Part shown: one piece after another, positions 8,577-17,093 of the stretch | How positions within the stretch are numbered: the stretch's first letter is position 1 | Layout of the letters: every line of letters begins with the position of its first letter | Assembly (NCBI GenBank): GCA_003599885.1 | Contig: QZKW01000029.1 | Span: 1 to 34,069 of the forward strand | Direction of reading: 5' to 3' | Length of the DNA: 34,069 bases | Source: Desulfobacteraceae bacterium | Lineage (GTDB): Bacteria; Desulfobacterota; Desulfobacteria; Desulfobacterales; Desulfosalsimonadaceae | The notes under the pieces: generated by a model | What the model saw: the letters and a program-made list of their open reading frames with translations, nothing else | Database searches by the model: none | Told to the model about the DNA's origin: nothing | Position numbers and translations under genes: made by a program

Positions 8577-9083
8577 TTAATCAATCGGGCCGATGTGAAA
8601 AAGCAATTCCGGAGCATGCGTATTTTTTCCAAAATCCGCTGCGGAAAAAAACTCTTTTTCAAATTCAAACGGGGCATCCAGTTCTCTGGCTGCTGCCGTG
8701 AAAAGGTTGATGGATGCGTGGTTTGACGGCGTGATGGTGGCATCCAGGTGCTTAACATTCAATGATTTCATTTTTTTAAAGAGATTGATCAACAAATGAA
8801 GGCCAAGACCCTGACCGCGTTCTTTTCCATTCACCGCCACCTGCCAGACAAACAGTGTATCCGGTGCGTCCGGAGGAATATAGGCAGTGACAAATCCAAC
8901 CACCTCTCCCTGCTTTTCGGCAGCAAGGCAAGTGTTTCCGAAATGACGGCACATGATCAGGTAATGGTAGGGTGAATTGACATCGAGTGTTCCGGATGCC
9001 TTTGCAAGTTCCCAAAAATATTGACCATCCTGGGTGGTCGGATGCCGGAAGACAATGCCGTCTGTTTTCCGCTGGTTTTCCAT
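8577..9083 (-). CDS. ectA: Diaminobutyrate acetyltransferase
   Basis: EctA uses acetyl-CoA to acetylate diaminobutyrate at the gamma-amino group. This 168-residue GNAT-fold protein has RHPTTQDGQYFWELAKASGTLDVNSPYHYL near the N-terminus, the acetyl-CoA loop VNGKERGQGLG, and the TITPSNHASINLF signature of the family. An open frame extends back to 9203 but overlaps hemC; the start at 9083 gives the normal EctA length. GGGAGGG lies 11 bases before that ATG, and an in-frame TTG two codons upstream (9089) has better spacing, so it could be the true start. Confidence 0.94.
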   Translation of the reverse strand: MENQRKTDGIVFRHPTTQDGQYFWELAKASGTLDVNSPYHYLIMCRHFGNTCLAAEKQGEVVGFVTAYIPPDAPDTLFVWQVAVNGKERGQGLGLHLLINLFKKMKSLNVKHLDATITPSNHASINLFTAAARELDAPFEFEKEFFSAADFGKNTHAPELLFHIGPID

Positions 9084-9120
9084 ATTCAAAAAGCCCTCCC
9101 GGTTTTCATCTTTTTTTCTA

Positions 9121-10044
9121 TCATTTTCTGATTTCAGCCAACAATTCTCTTCCTCCGGCTTCAAGGATCTGAAGGCCGGTTTTCTCCCCCAGTCTGGCGG
9201 CATTCTCTATTGTGTCCGTCAGGATTTCTTTTAAAACCTTTTGTCCGTCGATGCCGATAAGCCCTGCGGTCAGGCGGACCATCTCTCCGGCTAATTCCGC
9301 AAGAGCAAAGGCCGGAATGCTGCAACCCCCCCGAAGCGTTTTCAGAAAGGCCCTTTCAGCAATTAAAGCCGCTTCTGTCGGCGGATGATTAATGCATTCC
9401 CGGATTTTTTTCTTCAGGGCCGGGTCAATGGAATCGTAAACCTCTATGGCGATACTCCCCTGGCCTACAGGCGGAACAAATTCGGTTACCGGCAGTTCTG
9501 CAACGATCATGTGCGCATAATCCATTCGTATCACCCCGGCGTACGCCAGTATCAGCGCATCACACGCCCCGGATTCCATTTTTTTTATCCGGGTCTGAAG
9601 ATTCCCTCTCATGTCAACAGGCGTAACGTGCGGATAAAAATGCCGGAGCATGGCCACCCGCCGGACCGAAGAAGTCCCCACACAAAGCGGGCGTTCTTTA
9701 TTTTTCAGGGATGCGGATTTGTCAAAACTCAAGACCACGTCGCCCGGCTTTTCGCGCTCGGTAAACGCGATCAGGCTGAAGCCTTCAGGCAGTTGGGAGG
9801 GCATGTCCTTTGCGCTGTGAACGGCGAGATCGACTTCCCCGCTTTTGAGCATGGCTTCTATCTCTTCAGTAAACACGCCCTTGCTCCCGATTTTGGCGAT
9901 CGGCGTATTGAGGATCTTATCCCCCAAAGTTTCCATGGTGATGATTTCAGTATCGATCCCATTCTGATTGAGCATCGCGGCCACTGTTTCAGATTGCCAG
10001 AGGGCCAGCCTGCTTTTGCGTGATCCGATTTTGATTTTTTCCAT
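9121..10044 (-). CDS. hemC: Hydroxymethylbilane synthase (porphobilinogen deaminase)
   Basis: HemC joins four porphobilinogen molecules into hydroxymethylbilane, feeding haem, sirohaem and cobalamin synthesis. The 307-residue protein is complete. Landmarks are IGSRKSRLALWQ at the N-terminus, AVHSAKDMP with catalytic Asp80, GTSSVRRVAML, RGNLQTR, PPVGQGSIAIE and LRGGCSIP with Cys241, which carries the dipyrromethane cofactor. It ends 37 bp before ectA on the same strand with no visible terminator, so it is probably co-transcribed with the ectoine genes. The combination is unexpected. Demand for haem is high in an organism making polyhaem cytochromes such as the one at the left edge. Confidence 0.97.
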   Translation of the reverse strand: MEKIKIGSRKSRLALWQSETVAAMLNQNGIDTEIITMETLGDKILNTPIAKIGSKGVFTEEIEAMLKSGEVDLAVHSAKDMPSQLPEGFSLIAFTEREKPGDVVLSFDKSASLKNKERPLCVGTSSVRRVAMLRHFYPHVTPVDMRGNLQTRIKKMESGACDALILAYAGVIRMDYAHMIVAELPVTEFVPPVGQGSIAIEVYDSIDPALKKKIRECINHPPTEAALIAERAFLKTLRGGCSIPAFALAELAGEMVRLTAGLIGIDGQKVLKEILTDTIENAARLGEKTGLQILEAGGRELLAEIRK

Positions 10045-10555
10045 TATGTAAATAATGTCCTGTTATTATTAATTATAATTTATTTATAAAGTTGTGCGTA
10101 CGATTCAGGGTGATGGCGAAAGCAGAACAGGGCATCGAGATGTTTTTATTCGGAAAATCGGTGGATCGTGTATTTCAGTACTGGTTGTGCGCGAAAATTC
10201 AAGGGACGCCTGTTTGGGCTGGGGCATGCCGTTAAATGAAGCAGATGCGTATTCTTGTTATGCTTTTACATCGAAAAATATTTTATAGCATATAGAATTT
10301 GTGGGATCAAGTATTTTTTTAAGTAATTTTTAGTTCGTCTATTTTTAAAATTTCGGCAAAATTTTTTACGATTTTATTTGCTGTCAGCAGGAATGGCGAA
10401 AGGAAGTGTGAAAATAAAATAATATTATTAATTTGTTGTGTTGTGATAAAGTCTTATTGAATCAGATGGATTACAGCTATTGATGTGCTGTTTGTTGATA
10501 ATAAGTTTAAAAAATAGGCAATGATAGTAATGATAATTGGGGCACTTTAGTGTTA
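10045..10555. other. AT-rich intergenic region upstream of hemC
   Basis: About 510 bp separate the start of hemC from the end of the penicillin-binding protein gene on the same strand. The promoter of the hemC-ect operon should be here. A minus-strand TATAAT at 10072-10077 is a candidate -10 box but has no good -35 partner, and AGGAC lies 12 bases before the hemC ATG. A 64-codon plus-strand frame at 10094-10288 has no family resemblance and is not called. I see no other structure. Confidence 0.4.
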
Positions 10556-13500
10556 TTATTTGTTCCAGTTTGAGATTTTCTTGCTGTTTTCAGTGCATTT
10601 CTCTTCAATTTCCGAAATTTCCAATTTCGAAATCTCAAGGAGCGGAGCAAGATCGGGGAGCATCATTTTTAAAACCTGAACCGGCAGTCCACTGGAAAAA
10701 GTGAAATCGTCGGCGGATGGGCCTGCGACATAAGCGGTGATGGTGCCGAAAAGCCGGTCGCCGATAAAGAAAACAAATATGGCGGTCCGGTTGACCGCCC
10801 GGGAGCTGATCAGGATACCGCCGGGGCCGAAGGTCTTGTACCGGTTATCGCCCGTCCCCGTTTTTCCGCCAAGAAGGGCGATATGTCCATCCTTTAGTAC
10901 AACCCCGTCCTTTATCCGCCGGGCCGTTCCTTCCGCCACCACGTTCAGCATGGCATTCTTCAGGGTTTTTGCCACTTCTTCACCCAAAACCCGGACTCCG
11001 GGAGGCCCTTCCTGCACCAGCCGGGTCTCATAGGGCGTGTTGACACCGAATTGAAGCGACTGAATGCGCACCATGGGGTTGCGAATCCCGCTGTTTAAAA
11101 TAATCCCGGATAACTCGGCCAAGGCGCCGGGTCGGTCTGCGGAACTCCCGATGGATGTGGCATAAGACGGAACCAGGTAGTCAAACGGGTATCCAAGATT
11201 TTTCCAGGCCCGGTGAATATCCTGAAATGCTTCCAGTTCGATAATTTGCCGGATCCGCTGAAACTGTTTTCTCTGGCTCCGGGATTTAAACAGCCATTTA
11301 TAGACTTCCTGGCGCACATCCTGACTGTCTATAAGGATTTGCTGGATGCCTGCTTCCGGATTTTCCTGGATATACCGGACAATCCACAATTCCAGAGGAT
11401 GCACACTGGAGATATAGCCGATGTCTGCCAGCGTGAATTTGCCCGGAGCATAATCGCCGTAAAGTTTGTATATATAAGATTCCGTCAGTTTGGAGTTCGG
11501 CAGGTGTTCCTTTAAAAATTTCTCAAAAACGTCGATCGGCTCATCCGGGGTTAAAAACCGGAAAACCGCCGCCAGGTGCGGGGGGGTGGGTGAAATGCCG
11601 TCAAATAATAATTGGGCGGCCTCCGCCGGTTCTTTCTGATTGTATTTTTCATGGAACCGCCGGATAAAAAACTTCCCCTCCTTATCGGCAAATGCCGAAA
11701 GCAGGCGCATTTTTTTTGATTCCTCGATTTTTTCAAGATCCCGGGGCGTTGTGCCGTATCTCTGGAATATGTGATAATAGACCATATCCCGCATCATCCG
11801 GATGAACACCAGGTTGACGGACGCCTTGAACGCATCCCGCACCGGCATGATCCTTCTGTTGTCATCCTTGTTGAAGTTGGCAAACGTATGCAACCCGCCG
11901 CCGGTGAAAAACCGTTCTCCGGGGCTGGCCGAATATTTTTTTTCCATTGCGGCATCCAGCATCATTTGGAGGTCCCGCTTCGGGTTCGCGCGCAAATATT
12001 CAATGCCCCACCGGGTCAGGGGATCCAGCGTGTTTTCGGTGTAAAAGGCGGCCATCGCCGAATCGTTCATCCCGGCGTAGATTTTATAAATTTCCTCTAT
12101 AATTTCAAGATAATGCACCAGGGTGCGCAGTTTGGCGGAAGATCCAAGATCCAGCTTGGTCTGCTCGTCAATATTGAACGGGCCCTTGTAGTTATTGGTC
12201 TGAACCCGCAACAGGTTCCCTGCGGAAGTTTTCTCGTAAAGGCTTAAGCTGTAGATGACTTTCATGGGGTCGCCATCCTGCAGGAGATAGGGCGCCAGCA
12301 AGCCGGAATTTTTAACCACATCGGGATTTTGGAGGCTCTCCAGCGTGTCTGTGACTTTTTTCTGAAGATTCAGATCAATGGTGGTTTTAACATTCACATC
12401 GATCCGGTCCAGGTCATAGAACCGCTTGATGCCGAGTTTGCCAAGCAGCCGGGACCGGACGAGGTTGGCGGCTTTTTGCCGGGAAGTGTCGCTCGGATAG
12501 GAAATCCCCGCTTTTTTGAAAAACGGGGGCTTGGCCGCCAGAGCGGCGTCCCGGACGGCGGGCGAAAACAGCCCGTCATTTGCCATGAGCCGCAGGTAGC
12601 TCTGGGTCAGGTCCTCGAGGGCATCGCGGCTGGACAGCAGGTATGCGGACGGACGCCGCTGAGACAGAAAAATGCTGAGTGCGGCCTTGAGCACCGCAGC
12701 CGTCTGTTCGGGCGTGTTCAAGCCCTGGGCCCCCAGTTCCAGATCCCACAATGACCGGTTGACCGTTTGAAAATCCATCCCGTACCAGACCCAAAGGCCG
12801 TCTCCCAGACCGATCACTTCCCCGAAACCCGGAGCTGCAGCCAGGGGGATGGAATTCATGTAATCCAGCACAATGCGTTTCCGGGCTTCAGCCGTTTTTT
12901 CGCCGGTTTTATAGGCCCTCACCGAAGCGGTTACAATCTGCCGCAATTTTTCGATGGCGTTGGTGGTTCTGCCTTCGCGGGAATGCCTGAATTTTTCGAT
13001 CTGGGTCGCCAGCGTGCTGCCCCCGACCACATTATGGGAGTCATCAACAAGACTGATGACCATATCCAGAACCGCTTTCGCCTGGCGTTTCCATTCGATG
13101 GCGGGATTCCGGTACGGCGCTGATTCGTCAAACAGGTCGCGGTTCTCGACGTAAAGAAGCATGCGGGTCAGAATCGGGGGGATATCGCCAAACCCCGGAT
13201 ATACCCGCTGGGGGAAAGAGGTCCGCATGATTTCATAGTTTTTGCGGTCATAAATCGTCATGCCCGTGCACATTTTTTCAGGATAAACCGGAAACAATCC
13301 CAGATCGGTGTATTTGAGCATATCCTCCGACCAGTGGGCCTGGGCCGTGACCGTAAAGCCGTCGGCCGTCAATTTCCCGCTCCATTCGGGAATCCGGACA
13401 TACCCGAGCCGCTGGTCGTAGGGGCCGTATAGGGGGAAACGGATGGCGGAACTTGGGCCGTTGTCGAGCTCATACGTCAATTTTTCGGCAATCTCTGAAA

Positions 13501-13639
13501 AAACCCTGGCCTGGAAGCGGGATGTCTGAAGTTCCCGGACGATGGCCGCAATGCACACGCCCGCAAGAACCAGAAAAAAAAACCAGGCGGATATCCTGAT
13601 GGCTGTTTTGTATTTAGTTGAATTCAAAAGCGTTCCCAC
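10556..13639 (-). CDS. Class A penicillin-binding protein (transglycosylase/transpeptidase)
   Basis: This bifunctional peptidoglycan synthase is anchored by one N-terminal membrane segment (ISAWFFFLVLAGVCIAAIV). The glycosyltransferase (GT51) domain has VENRDLF with catalytic Glu near 165 and GGSTLATQIEK near 206. The transpeptidase domain shows SSAK (SxxK, about 500-503), SVN (about 607) and KTG (about 926). At about 1027 residues it is longer than typical class A PBPs. The extra length lies mostly between SVN and KTG, some 320 residues, a recognised long subtype in some proteobacteria. The frame is open to a TTG at 13690 with no ribosome site; the GTG at 13639, 8 bases after AGACAGG, is preferred but uncertain. 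Confidence 0.92.
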   Translation of the reverse strand: MGTLLNSTKYKTAIRISAWFFFLVLAGVCIAAIVRELQTSRFQARVFSEIAEKLTYELDNGPSSAIRFPLYGPYDQRLGYVRIPEWSGKLTADGFTVTAQAHWSEDMLKYTDLGLFPVYPEKMCTGMTIYDRKNYEIMRTSFPQRVYPGFGDIPPILTRMLLYVENRDLFDESAPYRNPAIEWKRQAKAVLDMVISLVDDSHNVVGGSTLATQIEKFRHSREGRTTNAIEKLRQIVTASVRAYKTGEKTAEARKRIVLDYMNSIPLAAAPGFGEVIGLGDGLWVWYGMDFQTVNRSLWDLELGAQGLNTPEQTAAVLKAALSIFLSQRRPSAYLLSSRDALEDLTQSYLRLMANDGLFSPAVRDAALAAKPPFFKKAGISYPSDTSRQKAANLVRSRLLGKLGIKRFYDLDRIDVNVKTTIDLNLQKKVTDTLESLQNPDVVKNSGLLAPYLLQDGDPMKVIYSLSLYEKTSAGNLLRVQTNNYKGPFNIDEQTKLDLGSSAKLRTLVHYLEIIEEIYKIYAGMNDSAMAAFYTENTLDPLTRWGIEYLRANPKRDLQMMLDAAMEKKYSASPGERFFTGGGLHTFANFNKDDNRRIMPVRDAFKASVNLVFIRMMRDMVYYHIFQRYGTTPRDLEKIEESKKMRLLSAFADKEGKFFIRRFHEKYNQKEPAEAAQLLFDGISPTPPHLAAVFRFLTPDEPIDVFEKFLKEHLPNSKLTESYIYKLYGDYAPGKFTLADIGYISSVHPLELWIVRYIQENPEAGIQQILIDSQDVRQEVYKWLFKSRSQRKQFQRIRQIIELEAFQDIHRAWKNLGYPFDYLVPSYATSIGSSADRPGALAELSGIILNSGIRNPMVRIQSLQFGVNTPYETRLVQEGPPGVRVLGEEVAKTLKNAMLNVVAEGTARRIKDGVVLKDGHIALLGGKTGTGDNRYKTFGPGGILISSRAVNRTAIFVFFIGDRLFGTITAYVAGPSADDFTFSSGLPVQVLKMMLPDLAPLLEISKLEISEIEEKCTENSKKISNWNK

Positions 13640-13722
13640 TCTATTTGCCTGTCTCTTGGTATGCGGTGCGGATGGTTCAAGCGGGACCAATATATACTAA
13701 AACCGCTGCTTATGCACTCGAA

Positions 13723-13753
13723 ATTATATGACAACCGGAATCAAACTTGTCAA
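13723..13753 (-). promoter_or_regulatory. Sigma70-like promoter of the penicillin-binding protein gene
   Basis: On the minus strand there is a perfect TTGACA (13748-13753), 19 bp, then a perfect TATAAT (13723-13728). The spacing is 2 bp longer than optimal. Transcription would start near 13715, about 75 nt before the GTG at 13639. Confidence 0.55.
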
Positions 13754-13908
13754 TCCCATCGATGGCCATATGAAATCAATAAAATCCGGGCTGTTTTTTT
13801 ACCCCTTTGCTTTCTTATTTGTTGATTTACGGTTTCCCCTCACGTATGAATCCATCCGCTTCAACAAACCGGAACAAAACGCCCATCCCTTCAAGAGGAT
13901 TTGACCAT

Positions 13909-15084
13909 ATGAATGGCGAAACAATTTTAAAAGTTGCAGATTATTATGCCCCGGACAGTTTTAATCGCATCAAGGCTCTTGCCGATACGCTGGAAACGCC
14001 GTTTCTGGTGGTGGATACCGCAATCGTCGCCCGCAAATACGATGAAATACGCGCCTGTTTTCCCTATGCCGGGGTTTATTACGCCGTGAAGGCCAATCCC
14101 GCGCCGGAGGTCATTGCCCTTTTGCGTGACAAAGGCGCGAATTTTGACATTGCATCCATCCATGAACTTGAAAAAGTAATGGCCCTGGGTGTGACCAGTG
14201 ATCGCGTCAGCTACGGCAATACCATTAAAAAAAGCCGGGATATCCGGACGTTTTATGAAAAAGGGGTCCGCATGTTCGCCACGGATTCTGAAGCGGATTT
14301 GCGCAATATTGCCAGAGAAGCGCCGGGTTCAAGGATTTATGTCCGCATCCTGACTGAAGGCACGCGAACCGCTGACTGGCCCCTGTCCCGGAAATTCGGA
14401 TGTCAGAGCGACATGGCCATGGACCTGCTGGTTCTGGCCCGGGATCTGGGGTTGGAACCCTATGGCGTATCTTTTCATGTGGGGTCGCAACAGCGGGAAA
14501 TCGGGGCCTGGGATGCCGCCCTCACCAAAGTGAAAGTCATTTTCGAACGCCTGCTCAAAGAAGACGGCATTGAACTCAAGATGATCAATATGGGCGGCGG
14601 ATTCCCGGCCAATTACATCAGCAAAACCAGCGACCTGGAAACCTACTCCAGGGAAATCACCCGTTTTATAAAGGAGGGGTTTGGGGAAAACGGCCCCGGA
14701 ATCATTCTTGAGCCGGGACGTTCGCTTGTGGCCGATGCCGGGGTGCTGGTCAGTGAAATCGTTTTGATTTCCCGCAAATCCAACACGGAACTGTACCGGT
14801 GGCTTTTTACCGATGTGGGAAAGTTTTCGGGGCTCATGGAAACCCTCGACGAGGCGATTAAATTCCCCATCTATACCGGAAAAGAAGGGGAAGTCGGTCC
14901 GGTGGTGATTGCCGGGCCCACCTGCGACAGCGCCGACATCATGTATGAAAAATTAAAATACAGTCTGCCGGAGAATCTGGCCATCGGTGACCGCCTTTAC
15001 TGGTTCACCACCGGCGCTTACACCGTCACCTACAGCTCGGTGGCGTTTAACGGGTTCCCGCCGATAAGAGATTATTATATTTGA
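13909..15084 (+). CDS. Ornithine/lysine-type decarboxylase (alanine racemase fold, group IV)
   Basis: This PLP enzyme probably decarboxylates ornithine or a related basic amino acid to start polyamine synthesis. Motifs: YYAVKANP with PLP lysine 61, FHVGSQ with His190, GGGFP (229-233, phosphate binding), EPGRSLVADAG (268 onward) and GPTCDSAD with Cys339 contributed across the dimer. The 391-residue length matches eukaryote-like ornithine decarboxylases rather than the longer aspartate-aminotransferase-fold type. Ornithine, lysine or diaminopimelate preference cannot be settled by eye; the CDSAD form favours ornithine/lysine. The start at 13909 follows AGAGGA by 9 bases. It is divergent from the PBP gene. 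Confidence 0.9.
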   Translation: MNGETILKVADYYAPDSFNRIKALADTLETPFLVVDTAIVARKYDEIRACFPYAGVYYAVKANPAPEVIALLRDKGANFDIASIHELEKVMALGVTSDRVSYGNTIKKSRDIRTFYEKGVRMFATDSEADLRNIAREAPGSRIYVRILTEGTRTADWPLSRKFGCQSDMAMDLLVLARDLGLEPYGVSFHVGSQQREIGAWDAALTKVKVIFERLLKEDGIELKMINMGGGFPANYISKTSDLETYSREITRFIKEGFGENGPGIILEPGRSLVADAGVLVSEIVLISRKSNTELYRWLFTDVGKFSGLMETLDEAIKFPIYTGKEGEVGPVVIAGPTCDSADIMYEKLKYSLPENLAIGDRLYWFTTGAYTVTYSSVAFNGFPPIRDYYI

Positions 15085-15109
15085 TGATTTTGTAAAAAAT
15101 TTAATTCAC

Positions 15110-15134
15110 CACGAAGCGCACGAAGAACACGAAG
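15110..15134. repeat. Three CACGAAG heptamers at 9-bp steps
   Basis: CACGAAG occurs at 15110, 15119 and 15128, exactly 9 bp apart, 25 bp after the decarboxylase stop. Short direct repeats of this kind are common in proteobacterial intergenic DNA; no function is assigned. Confidence 0.6.
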
Positions 15135-15207
15135 ACAAAAAAGAGATTTCAATAAACGCTTCTCCTGTATCTTGATGCAGCCTCACTGCCTCAGATCATC
15201 CAATCAA

Positions 15208-15237
15208 TTCATCCTGCGGAGCGCTCCGCAGGATGAA
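15208..15237. repeat. Perfect 30-bp palindrome
   Basis: The arms TTCATCCTGCGGAGC and GCTCCGCAGGATGAA abut with no spacer. In RNA this makes a strong stem with a 4-nt tip. No T-run follows on either strand, so it may be a transcript-end stabiliser or a repeat element rather than a classical terminator of the decarboxylase gene. Confidence 0.65.
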
Positions 15238-15309
15238 ATCTGAAATCCGCAAAGCCGAAACCCAGCCGGCTTTCCCTGTCATTTTTCTGATCAGAATTTG
15301 AGAGTGTAC

Positions 15310-15444
15310 AATAAAACCCTTGTGAATCAAGAATAACCTGTGTAAACAAATATATATAAATATCAGGTGGCTTGACTGCGGTTGCAAAAGATACCGATGA
15401 CCGGCCTCGCTTATTGGAGATATGCAGAAACTTTTGATTAGTGG
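15310..15444 (+). repeat. Leader module, copy A
   Basis: The stretch shares with copies at 21.7 and 23.6 kb a TGTAAACA-like block, an ATATAAATAT block, a GGTGGC...GCGGTT block, and the identical core AGATATGCAGAAACTTTTGA at the 3' end. It lies directly before the sensor gene at 15481. It lacks about 20 bp, including the TATAAT present in the other two copies. Confidence 0.65.
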
Positions 15445-15481
15445 TTGGCAGTTACGCTATTTGAAAAGACAGGGGGACTAA
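15422..15481 (+). other. Mini-ORF MQKLL of leader copy A, overlapping the sensor start
   Basis: A 19-codon frame, MQKLLISGWQLRYLKRQGD, begins in the conserved core and ends in TAA whose last base is the first base of the sensor ATG (TAATG). It may be a coupled leader peptide or the fossil start of another gene. The ribosome site (GGAG two bases before the ATG) is badly spaced, so translation is uncertain. Confidence 0.35.
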
Positions 15482-16938
15482 TGCACCGATTTATCAAACT
15501 CTTCATATGTTTCTTTGTCTTTTGCCTGATGCCTTTTGCGGTGGTGAGGTCGTCGTCTACTGCAGACTTACGAGAGGCTACCGGGAGTGGTCATAAGCGG
15601 GTGCTTATCCTCTATGCATACAATAACAACGTACCCACTCTGCAACAGATCGCCGCTGGCATCAATAGTGTAATAAAAATTTTCAATTTGCGATCCGCCG
15701 ATTTCGTTCATGAATATTTGGACATCGCGCCGCCCAAGTACCCCGAACACCGTTCCGAGCTAAGCGAGCTGTTACTTCAAAAATACGCCGGGCAGCAATT
15801 TGATCTGATTGTTACTTACAGTAAAGAAGGGTTGAATTTCCTTCTTAACGAAGGAAAAGGCCTTTCTCCAGGCACTCACTGCATTGCAGTTTTTGGGGAG
15901 CTCAATAAAGAAATCAGACAATCAGAGAGGAACGTTACGTATGTTCCTTTAGAGTTGGACCCGCGCGGTACTTTGGAACTTGGACTGAAGCTCTTTCCAA
16001 AAACCCGCAAGGTGCTTTTTGTGACAGGGACAGTACCAATTGACATGATGTTTGAGAGTAAGGCACGTGCTGAGTTTGCTTCTTGGCAAGGGAAACTGGA
16101 TTTTGAATACACGACTCAACGTTCTGTTGAAGAATTGATGAAGTATGTTGTCAAATTGCCTCCTGATACGCTGATTATTTATTCAAATGTCACGTCCGAT
16201 ATCACCGGGAAGACCTTTGTTCCTCGCGATGTGGTGAAGGCCTTGGCCAGCAAATCCAATGCGCCTATCCTAAGCATGTTTTCAACACAAATCGATACCG
16301 GTGTAATCGGCGGTTCCATGGTTGACATGGAACAGGTTGGCGTGATGATTGGCAATGTTATGCTGGCGCTCGAAAATGGGGAGCCACTCAATATAAGATC
16401 TGTTTCAAATTTCACCAAGCCGATGTTTAATTGGACACAGATTGAGCAATGGGGTCTTAATCCGGATCGCCTTCCCGCTGACAGCATATTTATCAACCGT
16501 CCGCTGACCCTGTGGGGGCAGTATAAGGCAGCGGTTATTTCGACAGTGATAGTGATTCTTCTCCTGAGCAGTATGACTGTCGCTCTGGCAATTGAGAATA
16601 GGCGACGGAAATGCGCCGAAATGTCAGTACGTGAAAGCGCGGCTCAACTCCAAGCAGAGCGCGACCTGCTGGAACAGCGTGTGATTGAGCGTACCGCAGA
16701 TATTAAGAATCAGCATGATCTGCTGGCGCAAAAGAATGAGGAATTGGAAGCTGCATTGTTCCAAATCAAGAGGTTAGAAGGAATCATTCCAATCTGTATG
16801 TATTGCAAAAAAATCAGGGATGATCAGAATACCTGGAATCAGTTAGAGCAATACATTACAGAACATTCTGAGGCTATGTTCAGTCACGGCATGTGTCCAC
16901 AGTGTCTTGAAGAACAGGAAAAATTATTAGGAATATAA
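15481..16938 (+). CDS. Periplasmic-binding-protein-like membrane sensor without kinase domain
   Basis: The 485-residue protein has an N-terminal signal segment (RFIKLFICFFVFCLMPFAVV). A periplasmic region of about 300 residues resembles the ABC substrate-binding (PF04392-like) sensor domain (KRVLILYAYNNNVPTLQQ, GVIGGSMVDMEQVG). A membrane segment follows near 349-371, then a coiled coil (about 378-435) of the kind that precedes histidine kinase domains. It then jumps straight to a C-terminal domain with C439-MYC442-KKIRDD and C472-PQC475, probably metal binding, which usually ends response regulators or PAS proteins in deltaproteobacteria. No HisKA, HATPase, GGDEF or receiver domain is present. 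The start at 15481 follows AGGGGG by 5 bases. Signal output is unknown. Confidence 0.8.
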   Translation: MHRFIKLFICFFVFCLMPFAVVRSSSTADLREATGSGHKRVLILYAYNNNVPTLQQIAAGINSVIKIFNLRSADFVHEYLDIAPPKYPEHRSELSELLLQKYAGQQFDLIVTYSKEGLNFLLNEGKGLSPGTHCIAVFGELNKEIRQSERNVTYVPLELDPRGTLELGLKLFPKTRKVLFVTGTVPIDMMFESKARAEFASWQGKLDFEYTTQRSVEELMKYVVKLPPDTLIIYSNVTSDITGKTFVPRDVVKALASKSNAPILSMFSTQIDTGVIGGSMVDMEQVGVMIGNVMLALENGEPLNIRSVSNFTKPMFNWTQIEQWGLNPDRLPADSIFINRPLTLWGQYKAAVISTVIVILLLSSMTVALAIENRRRKCAEMSVRESAAQLQAERDLLEQRVIERTADIKNQHDLLAQKNEELEAALFQIKRLEGIIPICMYCKKIRDDQNTWNQLEQYITEHSEAMFSHGMCPQCLEEQEKLLGI

Positions 16939-17034
16939 AGACTATTCCTGCATAATTGGAGGAATTCCATCCGACCATATTGTGGGAATAAGGGGATATG
17001 ATAATAGAGTGTCAACTTACCGCTATGGGGCGGT

Positions 17035-17052
17035 GATGAATACGGATTCATC
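17035..17052 (+). other. Short hairpin before the DUF2339 gene
   Basis: GATGAAT (17035-17041) and ATTCATC (17046-17052) with an ACGG loop form a 7-bp stem, extendable by a wobble and a G-C pair, 41 bp before the DUF2339 start. There is no T-run. It could end the sensor transcript or sit in the 5' leader of the next gene. Confidence 0.35.
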
Positions 17053-17093
17053 GCATTTCCGGCAACCCTCATAACCCACAGAAAAGGATGGCC

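Noticed and set aside
10094-10288. 64-codon plus-strand ORF before hemC
   Set aside because: No ribosome site, no family resemblance, AT-rich promoter region of the divergent-facing hemC operon.
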